Positions 1 to 6,027 of a DNA stretch of 15,056 nt are shown piece after piece (the first letter of the stretch is position 1; each line of letters begins with the position of its first letter). The stretch covers positions 1-15,056 of the forward strand of contig DAHWBL010000438.1 in NCBI GenBank assembly GCA_027323595.1. Direction: 5' to 3'. The position numbers and the translations under genes were made by a program. The notes beneath the pieces were generated by a model. The model did no database searches and was not told the DNA's origin. It saw nothing but the letters and a program-made list of their open reading frames with translations. The stretch comes from Acetobacteraceae bacterium (GTDB taxonomy: Bacteria > Pseudomonadota > Alphaproteobacteria > Acetobacterales > Acetobacteraceae).

Positions 1-444
1 GGCGGCCACCGGCTGGATGGTGCCGGTCTCGTTGTTGGCGAGCATCAGGCAGACCAGCGCCGGCGGGCCGGCGAGCGCGCGTTCGAGCATGCCAAGGTCG
101 ATCACGCCGCGCGCATCGACGCCGATGACCCCGGCAAGCGGGCCGGCGGCGGCGCGCACCGCGTCATGCTCGGTGGCGCCGATCAGCAGCCGGCGGCCCG
201 CGCCCAGGCCATGGACGGCGAGCGCGTTCGCCTCGGTGCCGCCGGAGGTGAAGACGAGGCCGGCGGCGGGCGCGCCGAAGCGGGCGGCGATGCGGTCGCG
301 CGCATCGTCCAGAATCCGTCGCGCCGCCCGGCCGGCCTGGTGGATGGAAGCCGGGTTGCCGCCGGTGCGGGCGGCCGCGTCCGCCGCCGCGAGCGCCGCG
401 GGGCGGGGCGGCTCGGAGGCGTTGGCGTCCAGATACAGGGTCAT
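1..444 (-). CDS. Cysteine desulfurase (NifS/IscS group), N-terminal part; runs off the left edge
   Basis: PLP enzyme that removes sulfur from cysteine (giving alanine) and passes it to Fe-S cluster assembly in the cytoplasm. The 148 visible residues begin MTLYLDANASEPPRP and carry family landmarks in order: YLDANA at the start, GNPASIHQAGR near residue 30, FTSGGTEANALA near 65-76, the EHDAV segment whose His stacks on PLP, and MLANNETGTIQPV near the window edge. FTSGGTEAN is the group I (NifS/IscS) form rather than the SufS form. The PLP lysine and the persulfide cysteine lie outside the window. The ATG at 444 overlaps the iscR stop by four bases (ATGA), so the two are probably translationally coupled. 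The context (cysE, iscR, desulfurase) resembles the start of an alphaproteobacterial isc/suf operon, so sufB-type genes would be expected further left, which I cannot see. The family call is solid; the exact paralogue is not. Confidence 0.92.
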   Translation of the reverse strand, partial: MTLYLDANASEPPRPAALAAADAAARTGGNPASIHQAGRAARRILDDARDRIAARFGAPAAGLVFTSGGTEANALAVHGLGAGRRLLIGATEHDAVRAAAGPLAGVIGVDARGVIDLGMLERALAGPPALVCLMLANNETGTIQPVAA

Positions 445-929
445 GGCAGCTCGGCCGGGAGGGCTGGCGCCAGCGGGTCGGGCGCCAGCGCCCGCCCCTC
501 CACCCTGCCCGCGACCACGTCGGCGAGGGTGACGCCGGCGCAGAACAGTTCGATCTGGCGATCGAGTTCCGCCCACAGATCATGGGTCTGGCAGGGGCCG
601 GCGTCGCAGCCGGGATGTTGCAGGCAGCCGATGCCATCGACGCAGCGTGTGGCGCGCAGTTTTTCATCGGCGGCGGACAGGATGGCGCCGATGCTGATCT
701 GCGCGGCCGGGCGGGCGAGGCGGTAGCCGCCGCCGGGGCCGCGCGCGGCGGTGACCAGCCCGGCGCGGCGCAGCGGGGCGAATAATTGTTCGAGATAGGC
801 GAGGCTGAGCGCCTGGGCGGCGGCGATCTCGCCCAGCGGCACGGCGCGGCACGCTCCGCCGCCGGGGCAGCAGCCGGCGATATGGACCATCGCCATCACC
901 GCATAGCGCCCACGGGTGGAGAGCTGCAC
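441..929 (-). CDS. iscR: Rrf2-family Fe-S regulator IscR
   Basis: A 162-residue Rrf2 transcription factor. The N-terminal winged helix-turn-helix covers about residues 1-75 (MQLSTRGRYAVMAMVHIA; PLGEIAAAQALSLAYLEQLF; GPGGGYRLARP). A cluster-binding loop has Cys at 96, 102, 108 and 113 followed by QTHDLW with His116. E. coli IscR ligates [2Fe-2S] with three Cys and one His in the same loop, so there is one Cys more than the canonical set. The start is GTG at 929, chosen because it begins the conserved QLSTRGRYA segment and is preceded by AGAGGT (936-941). It lies 3 bases after the cysE stop, and its own stop overlaps the desulfurase ATG. In this family the holo form represses its own Fe-S operon when clusters are plentiful; that role here is inferred from family and position. 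Confidence 0.9.
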   Translation of the reverse strand: MQLSTRGRYAVMAMVHIAGCCPGGGACRAVPLGEIAAAQALSLAYLEQLFAPLRRAGLVTAARGPGGGYRLARPAAQISIGAILSAADEKLRATRCVDGIGCLQHPGCDAGPCQTHDLWAELDRQIELFCAGVTLADVVAGRVEGRALAPDPLAPALPAELP

Positions 930-932
930 GTG

Positions 933-1610
933 CTACCTCTCGCCGGCGGTCTGGCGCAGCACCCGGCCGACCCGCTCCTCCAGGCCGGCCAGCTCGGCGC
1001 GCAGATCGCCGATCTCGGCCAGCAGCGGATCGACCAGCGCCTCGCAGGGGGTGCCGTAGGCCTCGAACACCGGCTCGGGGCTGCCGCCGCGCTGGCCACG
1101 ATCGACCGGGCGGGCCGGGATGCCGACCACGGTGGCGCCGGCGGCGACCGGCTGGGTCACCACCGCATTGGCGCCGACGCGCGCGCCGTCACCGATCATG
1201 ATCGCGCCCAGAACCTTGGCGCCGGCGCCCACGATCACGCCGTTGCCCAGGGTCGGGTGGCGCTTGCCGTGACCGAGGCTGGTGCCGCCCAGGGTCACCT
1301 GGTGATACAGGGTGACGTCGTCGCCGATCTCAGCGGTCTCGCCGATCACCACGCCCATGCCGTGGTCGATCACCAGCCGCCGGCCCAGGATGGCGGCCGG
1401 GTGGATCTCGATGCCGGTCAGAAAGCGCGACAGATGCGCCACCATCCGCGCCGGCAGCTTCAGCCCGGCGAGCCATAATTTATGCGACAGCCGGTGCCAG
1501 AGCTGGGCGTGCAGGCCCGGATAGACCAGCAGCACCTCCAGCCGGGAGCGGGCAGCGGGATCACGTTCGCGGTAGGCGCGAAGGGTCTCGCGCAAAAACA
1601 TGAAGGCCAT
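933..1610 (-). CDS. cysE: Serine O-acetyltransferase (CysE)
   Basis: Transfers acetyl from acetyl-CoA to L-serine, giving O-acetylserine, the carbon acceptor for cysteine synthesis; cytoplasmic. It has 225 residues, so it is the short bacterial form lacking the long N-terminal domain of the 273-residue E. coli enzyme. Visible signatures are GIEIHPAA at 66-73, IDHGMGVVIGETAEIGDDV at 81-99 with the catalytic-type Asp82-His83, LYHQVTLGGT at 101-110, GKRHPTLG at 115-122, and hexapeptide repeats of a left-handed beta-helix through about 165. The C-terminal 30 residues form a Leu/Glu-rich helix that could be a coiled coil. I used the ATG at 1610; a second in-frame ATG lies three codons on and no strong Shine-Dalgarno decides between them. 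It is the first gene of the cysE-iscR-desulfurase run, which couples cysteine supply to sulfur mobilisation. Family call very sure. Confidence 0.95.
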   Translation of the reverse strand: MAFMFLRETLRAYRERDPAARSRLEVLLVYPGLHAQLWHRLSHKLWLAGLKLPARMVAHLSRFLTGIEIHPAAILGRRLVIDHGMGVVIGETAEIGDDVTLYHQVTLGGTSLGHGKRHPTLGNGVIVGAGAKVLGAIMIGDGARVGANAVVTQPVAAGATVVGIPARPVDRGQRGGSPEPVFEAYGTPCEALVDPLLAEIGDLRAELAGLEERVGRVLRQTAGER

Positions 1611-1625
1611 GCGTCAATTCCATTA

Positions 1626-1648
1626 TGATTAGCCCATCGAGGTGATTA
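1626..1648 (-). promoter_or_regulatory. Direct repeat TAATCA, possible operator upstream of cysE
   Basis: Two copies of TAATCA (plus-strand TGATTA at 1626-1631 and 1643-1648) start 17 bases apart, and the distal copy overlaps the TATAAT box. An Rrf2 regulator is encoded in the same operon, so this could be an autoregulatory site. It does not match the E. coli IscR type 1 palindrome, so the regulator is unassigned. Confidence 0.25.
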
Positions 1649-1650
1649 TA
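1645..1650 (-). promoter_or_regulatory. Candidate -10 box for the cysE-iscR operon
   Basis: On the minus strand this reads TATAAT, a perfect sigma-70 -10 hexamer in an otherwise GC-rich region, about 35 bases upstream of the cysE ATG. The -35 at the usual spacing (around 1668-1673, GGTTCA) is a poor match, as is common for activated or regulated promoters. Position and sequence are seen; promoter function is inferred. Confidence 0.45.
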
Positions 1651-1947
1651 TAGAGCAGGCGGGTCCGTGAACCACCCATTGATTGGATTCGTCAGCCAAG
1701 ACAGCAGGCAGCGCGCGGCAGGTTTCGTGCCGCAAGCCCTTTCTGTTGCCTTCGTGCTGGCGAAACAGGGTGGAAGCGGGCCGGGCCGGGTCTGATCGGT
1801 GCCGCATGTCCGGGATTTCACGGGCAGGCCGGCGGGCCAGGTTTTATATGGATGCGCAACCAAGCCGGCGCTCCCGGCGCGGGACTTCGCGGGGCCGACC
1901 ACCCTGGCGGGCAGATCGCCCGGCGGAGCGGTCGCAGCGAACGGACG

Positions 1948-2019
1948 GTCGGGACGAGAACAGCGCCGGGACGACAGCGCCGGGACAACATCGCCGGGAC
2001 GACATCACCGGGAGGGACA
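1948..2019. repeat. Imperfect 14-bp tandem repeat, about four to five units
   Basis: Consecutive units read GCGCCGGGACGACA (1963-1976), GCGCCGGGACAACA (1977-1990), TCGCCGGGACGACA (1991-2004) and TCACCGGGAGGGACA (2005-2019). A more degenerate unit precedes them at 1948-1962 (GTCGGGACGAGAACA). The core is CCGGGACRACA. It sits outside recognised genes, about 130 bases upstream of the hydrolase start. Function is unknown: it could be an array of protein-binding sites or a slippage-prone minisatellite. Confidence 0.7.
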
Positions 2020-2151
2020 TCGCGAGAAGGAGTTTCGCGGGGCATACAGGGTCGGCCCGGTTTGGGGCCTTGGTTTGGCAGTTCGCGCGCAGTCCGTACG
2101 TCATGTCGGTTCTGGGCCGGACCTTAAACAAGAACGGAAATTCAGCACATC

Positions 2152-2817
2152 ATGCCTGAGGTGATGTTCGCCGGCCCTGACGGGCGGCTTGAAGGTCGAT
2201 ACCATCATTCAAAGAAGGCCGGCGCCCCGCTGGCACTGGTCCTGCACCCGCATCCGATGCACGGCGGGACCATGAACAACCGCATCACCTACACGATGTA
2301 CCAGACGTTCCAGAAAATGGGCTTCTCGGTGATGCGCTTCAATTTCCGCGGGGTCGGGCGCAGCCAGGGCCGCTATGACGGCGGCTTCGGCGAGATCAAC
2401 GACGCCGCCGCGGCGCTGGACTGGATGCAGATGGTCAACCCGAACTCCGGCGGGCTGTGGATCGCCGGCTATTCGTTCGGCGCCTTCGTGGGCATGCAAC
2501 TGCTGATGCGCCGGCCGGAAATCTCCGGCTGGGTCTCCATCGCGCCGCCGGCCGCGCATTATGATTTCGGCTTCCTCGCCCCCTGCCCCTGCGGCGGGCT
2601 GATGATGCATGGCGAGCTGGACGACATGGTGCCCGAGCCCTCGGTGCGCAAACTGGTGGACAAGCTCAACACCCAGAAGGGCGTCACCGTCGATTACCGC
2701 GTGCTGGCGGATGCCGACCATATCTTCGCCAACCATGTCGAGACCATCGCCGACGCGGTCGAGGACCATGTCGGCACCAAGATGGCCGCCCGCCAGATGG
2801 CGCTCGCCGCCGACTGA
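2152..2817 (+). CDS. Alpha/beta hydrolase (dienelactone-hydrolase-like superfamily)
   Basis: A 221-residue cytoplasmic serine hydrolase; no signal peptide. Visible landmarks are LVLHPHPMHGGTMNN at 29-43 (the HPHP..GG strand and oxyanion region), FNFRGVGRSQGRYDGG at 64-78, the nucleophile elbow GYSFGA with Ser108, HGELDDMVP at 153-161 supplying the acid (Asp157 or Asp158) and ADADHIF with catalytic His190. This layout fits the small COG2945-type alpha/beta hydrolases; their physiological substrates are mostly unknown, so no reaction is assigned. The start is ATG 2152; the only upstream purine-rich stretch is ACGGAA, so translation initiation may be modest. The gene stands alone and is followed by a strong terminator, so it is probably monocistronic. 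The superfamily is certain, the substrate unknown. Confidence 0.9.
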   Translation: MPEVMFAGPDGRLEGRYHHSKKAGAPLALVLHPHPMHGGTMNNRITYTMYQTFQKMGFSVMRFNFRGVGRSQGRYDGGFGEINDAAAALDWMQMVNPNSGGLWIAGYSFGAFVGMQLLMRRPEISGWVSIAPPAAHYDFGFLAPCPCGGLMMHGELDDMVPEPSVRKLVDKLNTQKGVTVDYRVLADADHIFANHVETIADAVEDHVGTKMAARQMALAAD

Positions 2818-2842
2818 ACCACCACCCGACCACCGCCGACAC

Positions 2843-2876
2843 AAGGGCCGGTCCGCACGCGCGGGCCGGCCCTTTT
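2843..2876 (+). terminator. Intrinsic terminator after the hydrolase gene
   Basis: A 14-bp stem, AAGGGCCGGTCCGC (2843-2856) pairing with GCGGGCCGGCCCTT (2861-2874), with a single G-T wobble and a 4-base loop ACGC. The T run is TTTT at 2873-2876. It lies 26 bases after the stop codon, and the A residues before the stem could let it work weakly in reverse. Confidence 0.85.
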
Positions 2877-2910
2877 CGTTGGCCCGCGCCGCCGCCGCGC
2901 CGATTTGTGC

Positions 2911-2940
2911 TGGACAAGGCGGCAATGCCCCTGCGATCAT
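2911..2940 (+). promoter_or_regulatory. Weak candidate promoter for the flavin monooxygenase gene
   Basis: TGGACA (2911-2916, five of six matches to TTGACA) is followed after 18 bases by GATCAT (2935-2940, four of six to TATAAT). It lies between the terminator and the start codon at 2974, where a promoter is needed. Sequence match only. Confidence 0.3.
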
Positions 2941-2973
2941 GCGAACAATAATCAGTATACGGAGGAAGTGCCC

Positions 2974-4050
2974 GTGCAATTCGGTATCCAGTTTTTCCCC
3001 GATGTCGGGCCGACGGAAAAATCCGCGCAGGATTATTTCCGCGACGCGCTGACCATCGCCGAGGAGGCCGACCGGCTCGGCTATGTGCATGTCCGCACGG
3101 TGGAGCATTATTTCACCCCCTATGGCGGCTACAGCCCGAACCCGCTGATCTTCCTGACCGCCATCGCCATGCGCACAAGGCGCGCGCGGATCATCACCGG
3201 GGCGCTGCTGCCGGTGTTCAACAACCCGCTGAAGCTCGCCGGCGAGATCGGCATGGTGGACGCGATCTCCGGCGGGCGGCTGGATGTCGGCTTCGCCCGC
3301 GCCTTTCTGCCGCACGAATTCCACCGCTTCGGCATTTCGCCGGATGAAAGCATCGCGCGCTACCGCGAGGGGCTGGAGCAGATCGAGCGGTTGCTGACCG
3401 AGGAAAATGTCAGCTCGCAGGGGCAGTTCCATTCCTTCCCGCCGACCACCTCGCTGCCGCGCCCGACCCAGCAGCCGCGGCCGAAATTCTTCGTCGCCTC
3501 GATCGCCTCGCCCGACAGCTTCGCCTTCGCCGGCACCAAGGGCTATTCGGTGATGGCGATCCCGCTGACCGGGGCGAAGATGAAGGAGCTGATCGCGGTC
3601 TATCGCCAGGCCTGGAAGGAGGCCGGCCATCCGGGACAGGGCGAGGTGCTGGTGGCCTATCACATGGTCTGCCACGAGGACGGCGCCACCGCGCGGGCGA
3701 TCGCGCGGGATCGGTTGCAGGCCTATCTGGACAGCCTCGTCGCCGCTGCCTCGGGCTGGGTCGAGGGGGTCAGCTCGAAGGATTATCCGGGCTATGACAA
3801 GGTGATCGCCGGGCTCAAGACCACCACCATGGACAGCCTGATCGCCAGCAACGCCGCCTGGATCGGCTCGCCCGCCGAAGTGCGTGACGGCATCGCGCGC
3901 GCCCAGCAGGACAGCGGCGGGTTCGAGCTGGCATCGTTGCAGGTGAATTTCCACACCATGCAGCTGGACCACGCGCTCGCCTCGATCCGGCTGTTCGCCG
4001 ACAAGGTGATGCCGCATTTCGCCGACCCCTCGGCGCGCGCGGTGGCCTGA
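2974..4050 (+). CDS. LLM-class flavin-dependent monooxygenase (bacterial luciferase-like)
   Basis: A 358-residue TIM-barrel FMN-dependent oxidoreductase that would use reduced flavin and O2 on an unknown substrate in the cytoplasm. Landmarks are FGIQFFPD at the N-terminus, the segment AEEADRLGYVHVRTVEHYF at 29-47 typical of the luciferase fold, ARIITGALLPVFNNPLKLA at 71-89, DAISGGRLDVGFARAF at 96-111, and a C-terminal SPAEVRDGI segment. The start is GTG at 2974: a perfect GGAGGA at 2961-2966 sits 7 bases upstream and the family homology begins there. An in-frame GTG at 2905 would add 23 residues unlike the family. The gene is probably monocistronic, with a terminator before it and minus-strand genes after it. 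A 12-bp palindrome GCCTGGCCAGGC lies just after the stop (4052-4063) without a T run. Possible roles include alkanal, sulfonate or xenobiotic oxidation; none can be chosen. Confidence 0.9.
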   Translation: MQFGIQFFPDVGPTEKSAQDYFRDALTIAEEADRLGYVHVRTVEHYFTPYGGYSPNPLIFLTAIAMRTRRARIITGALLPVFNNPLKLAGEIGMVDAISGGRLDVGFARAFLPHEFHRFGISPDESIARYREGLEQIERLLTEENVSSQGQFHSFPPTTSLPRPTQQPRPKFFVASIASPDSFAFAGTKGYSVMAIPLTGAKMKELIAVYRQAWKEAGHPGQGEVLVAYHMVCHEDGATARAIARDRLQAYLDSLVAAASGWVEGVSSKDYPGYDKVIAGLKTTTMDSLIASNAAWIGSPAEVRDGIARAQQDSGGFELASLQVNFHTMQLDHALASIRLFADKVMPHFADPSARAVA

Positions 4051-4102
4051 GGCCTGGCCAGGCGCGTCGCGGGGAGCAGGTATCATCCCGCAGCGCCCTC
4101 GG

Positions 4103-4309
4103 TCAGTAGCTGTTGGTGCGGGTCGTCGTGGTGCGCGTGCCCATGGCGGGCGGCGCCATCGGATCGGCCGGCACCGCGTCACGGGTGGTGGTCGTGGTGT
4201 GCTCGGTGGTGGTCACCCGGTCGGGGCCGCCGCATGCGGCGAGCACCGCGATCGGCCCGAACAGCCCCGCGCAGAGCGCCAGCCGGTGCAGCCTGTGGTT
4301 TGAGATCAT
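4103..4309 (-). CDS. Small Thr-rich lipoprotein
   Basis: A predicted 68-residue exported lipoprotein of unknown function. The N-terminus has basic residues (HRLHRLA), a hydrophobic stretch, and the lipobox VLAAC with Cys26, followed by GG. The mature part is only about 43 residues, Thr- and Pro-rich (TTTEHTTTTTRD; TRTTTTRTNSY). I start at ATG 4309 because GGAG at 4317-4320 lies 7 bases upstream; the TTG at 4315 in the same frame would be only one base from that site. It lies 23 bases downstream of the other Thr-rich exported gene and is probably co-transcribed with it. The shared Thr-run composition suggests the pair are functionally or evolutionarily linked. The lipoprotein call is good; the role is unknown. 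Confidence 0.75.
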   Translation of the reverse strand: MISNHRLHRLALCAGLFGPIAVLAACGGPDRVTTTEHTTTTTRDAVPADPMAPPAMGTRTTTTRTNSY

Positions 4310-4332
4310 CGTCAAACTCCTGATGTCGTCGT

Positions 4333-4626
4333 TCAGCGTGATTCGGTGGTGGTGCTGGTGGTGCTGGTGGTGGAGGTCGGCATCGGCGGGTTGATGGTGG
4401 TGGTGGTGCTGCGCTGTTGCGTGGCACCCATGCCGTCGCGATACACCGTCGATTTCGAATCGACCCGGTTGCCATAGGCATCCGTCCCGGAGCTTTCATG
4501 CACCGTGCTCAGCGTCTGGGGTGGCACGGTCGGGCTGGTGGTGGTGGTCTGGACGGTGGTTTGCGCGACGGCCGCGCTGCTGATCAGCGTGAGGGCCGCG
4601 ACATAGGCGCGGAAAGCGGTTTTCAT
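4333..4626 (-). CDS. Small secreted Thr/Ser-rich protein
   Basis: A 97-residue predicted exported protein. MKTAFRAY, then a hydrophobic core, then SSAAVAQ give a classical signal peptide with cleavage probably after AVA (about residue 21). The mature part starts TTVQTTTTSP, has a central segment DAYGNRVDSKSTVYRDGMG, and ends in a low-complexity TSTTSTTSTTTESR tail. The start is ATG 4626, with GGAGAA about 7 bases upstream; the frame stays open much further upstream, but that part is antisense to the chromate transporter and not real. The tail is encoded by near-perfect GGT/GCT triplets (plus strand 4345-4377), so its length may vary. It is first of a two-gene minus-strand unit with the lipoprotein. 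No known domain recognised. Confidence 0.75.
   Translation of the reverse strand: MKTAFRAYVAALTLISSAAVAQTTVQTTTTSPTVPPQTLSTVHESSGTDAYGNRVDSKSTVYRDGMGATQQRSTTTTINPPMPTSTTSTTSTTTESR
4345..4377. repeat. Trinucleotide low-complexity tract inside the Thr-rich tail
   Basis: The plus strand shows runs of GGT interrupted by GCT, encoding the Ser/Thr tail on the minus strand. The triplet unit keeps the frame if it expands or contracts. Repeat seen; instability is inference. Confidence 0.6.
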
Positions 4627-4806
4627 GGTGTTCTCCGTGCAGATCACCGCAAACGCCCGCGCCACGGGAAGCAGCGTCATGGGCGGCGGTGGGTAAACAT
4701 CCTTCGGCGCAATGCAGCCGGCGCGGCAGAATCGGAATGTACTTATCGCGGAGTCGCGGGCTGGCGGCGTTGCTGTACACTGGCCGCCAACGAATCCGGG
4801 GGCGGC
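4627..4806. promoter_or_regulatory. Divergent intergenic region
   Basis: 180 bases separate the minus-strand secreted-protein gene from the plus-strand chromate transporter genes, so promoters for both should lie here. TACACT at 4776-4781 is the best -10-like hexamer on plus, with no convincing -35. No clear operator palindrome was seen. Confidence 0.3.
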
Positions 4807-5394
4807 ATGGCGGGCGGCGACGATTTCCAGACCGGACGGGCGACGCCCACGCTGGGCCAGCTCAGCGCCAGCATCGCGCGCATCGGCGCCACCTCGATCG
4901 GCGGCGGGCTGACCAGTTGGATGATGCGCGAATTCGTGCAGGAGCGGCGTTGGCTCTCCAGCGAGGAGTTCCTGTCCGGCCTCGCGGTCGCGCAGGCGCT
5001 GCCGGGGGTGAACGTGGTCAATCTGTCGATCTGGATCGGCTGGCGGCTGCATGGCGCGGCGGGCGCGGCGGCGGCGGCGGCGGCGATCATTCTGCCCGGA
5101 CTGGGGTTGATCGGCGCGCTGGCGGCGGGGTTTTCGCTGCTCGGCGCGTTGCCGGCGACGCACAGGTTTCTGGCCGGCGCGGTGGCGGTGGCGATCGGGC
5201 TGTCGCTGGCGATGGGGGTGCAGGCGGCCAGGCCGGTGGCGCGCCAACCGGTGCCGGCGGGGCTGATGGTGCTGTGCTTCATCCTCGCCGGGCCGCTGCG
5301 GCTGCCGGCGCTGCCGATCATCGTCGGGCTTGGCCTCGCCGGAATCGGCTGGCAATTCTGGATCGGGCGCGACAAGGGCGGACGACATGCGTGA
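4807..5394 (+). CDS. Chromate transporter half-protein, first subunit (CHR family, short form)
   Basis: A 195-residue inner-membrane protein of the CHR family, proton-coupled exporters of chromate in characterised members. The N-terminal signature is clear: ASIARIGATSIGGGLTSWM (about 20-38), then FVQERRWLSSEEFLSGLAVAQALPGVNVVNLSIWIGWRLHG (about 41-80, containing the conserved PG motif). Ala/Leu/Gly-rich membrane segments follow to the C-terminus. Full-length ChrA has two homologous halves of about 190-200 residues; this gene encodes one half. The start is ATG 4807, preceded by a G-rich stretch; longer in-frame versions extend through the intergenic region and lack homology. Its stop lies 8 bases inside the next gene, which encodes the partner half. 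The family is sure; chromate as substrate is by homology only. Confidence 0.88.
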   Translation: MAGGDDFQTGRATPTLGQLSASIARIGATSIGGGLTSWMMREFVQERRWLSSEEFLSGLAVAQALPGVNVVNLSIWIGWRLHGAAGAAAAAAAIILPGLGLIGALAAGFSLLGALPATHRFLAGAVAVAIGLSLAMGVQAARPVARQPVPAGLMVLCFILAGPLRLPALPIIVGLGLAGIGWQFWIGRDKGGRHA

Positions 5395-5917
5395 CAGCCC
5401 GCTGCTGGCATTGCTGCTGCTGTTCGCGCCGCTGTCGCTGCTGTCGGTCGGCGGCGGGCAGAGCGTGGTCGCCGAGATGCAGCGCCAGGTGGTCGATCTG
5501 CATGGCTGGATGTCGAACGCCGGCTTCATGACCGACTATGCCATCGCGCGCATGGCACCCGGCCCCGGCAGCCTGGTGGTCGCGCTGATCGGCTGGCAGG
5601 TCGCGGGGCTCGCCGGCGCGCTGGTCGCCACCGCGGCGATGTTCATCCCCAGCGCGCTGCTGGTCTGCGCGATGGCGCATCTGTGGGCGCGCCATCGTGG
5701 GGCGCGCTGGCAACGCGCGGTGGAGCGTGGGCTGATGCCGGTCGCGGCGGGGATGATCCTGGCCACCACCTACGCGCTGATGCGCGGCGCGGAGGGCGGC
5801 TGGCTGCATTGGCTGGTGACGCCGCTCGTCGGCCTTGCGGTGCTGTCGCGCGCGCGGTTGCCGCCGCTGGTGATGGTTGGCATCGGCGGCGGTGCCTTCA
5901 TGCTGCTTGCGCCGTGA
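5387..5917 (+). CDS. Chromate transporter half-protein, second subunit (CHR family, short form)
   Basis: A 176-residue membrane protein, the second CHR half-domain. It shows LLLLFAPLSLLSVGGGQSV at the N-terminus, then MQRQVVDLHGWMSNAGFMTDYAIARMAPGPGS with the PGPG motif matching the PG position of the first half, then GWQVAGLAGALVAT and further membrane segments. The ATG at 5387 overlaps the previous stop by 8 bases, so the two are translationally coupled and should be made in equal amounts. Characterised short-CHR pairs act together with the two proteins in opposite membrane orientation; the same is inferred here. The start is set by the overlap, since upstream in-frame starts fall inside the first gene. 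Confidence 0.88.
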   Translation: MRDSPLLALLLLFAPLSLLSVGGGQSVVAEMQRQVVDLHGWMSNAGFMTDYAIARMAPGPGSLVVALIGWQVAGLAGALVATAAMFIPSALLVCAMAHLWARHRGARWQRAVERGLMPVAAGMILATTYALMRGAEGGWLHWLVTPLVGLAVLSRARLPPLVMVGIGGGAFMLLAP

Positions 5918-5934
5918 GCGATGTCGGCTAAAAC
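5907..5934 (+). promoter_or_regulatory. Very weak candidate promoter ahead of the cupin operon
   Basis: TTGCGC (5907-5912) and TAAAAC (5929-5934) are separated by 16 bases, matching three and four positions of the sigma-70 consensus. They straddle the end of the chromate transporter gene. The 110-base gap to the first cupin gene is the only sizeable gap before that operon, so some promoter is expected here. Low confidence. Confidence 0.2.
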
Positions 5935-6027
5935 CGGGAGAAGCCAAGAAGCAACAGGAGGAACGATCATCACGGTCGCCGCATTCGAGCATTCACCGAT
6001 CGCCCCGCCGCGCCGAAGGAGCCAGCC

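Larger units (their letters stand above)
1611..2151. other. 541-base interval without a convincing gene
   Basis: This lies between the divergent cysE and alpha/beta hydrolase genes. It contains the cysE promoter candidate at its left end and a 14-bp tandem repeat at 1948-2019. The open frames crossing it (for example 1683-2159 on plus and 1844-2131 on minus) are Arg/Gly/Pro-rich, overlap each other in several frames and carry no recognisable domain or good ribosome binding site, so I treat them as chance frames. A weak TTGGCA at 2075-2080 could be a -35 for the hydrolase but has no clear -10 partner. Confidence 0.6.

Noticed and set aside
1561..1902. 113-codon minus-strand frame overlapping the cysE start
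   Set aside because: Overlaps the cysE 5' end and its promoter in another frame; composition is not protein-like and there is no family match.
1683..2159. 158-codon plus-strand frame ahead of the hydrolase
   Set aside because: Arg/Ser-rich, runs through the 14-bp repeat, no ribosome site or recognisable domain, and other frames are equally open there.
2905..2973. Longer GTG start for the flavin monooxygenase
   Set aside because: GGAGGA at 2961-2966 sits correctly for GTG 2974 and the extra 23 residues do not look like the luciferase family.
4052..4063. Palindrome GCCTGGCCAGGC after the monooxygenase stop as a terminator
   Set aside because: No loop of normal size and no T run; kept only as a note.
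2209..4182. 657-codon minus-strand open frame opposite the hydrolase and monooxygenase genes
   Set aside because: It is antisense to two well-supported genes, Arg/Gly/His-rich with no domain; it stays open because of the high GC and third-position bias of the real genes.
4627..5529. N-terminal extension of the secreted Thr-rich gene on the minus strand
   Set aside because: The open frame continues upstream, but the signal peptide and Shine-Dalgarno point to ATG 4626 and the upstream part is antisense to the chromate transporter.
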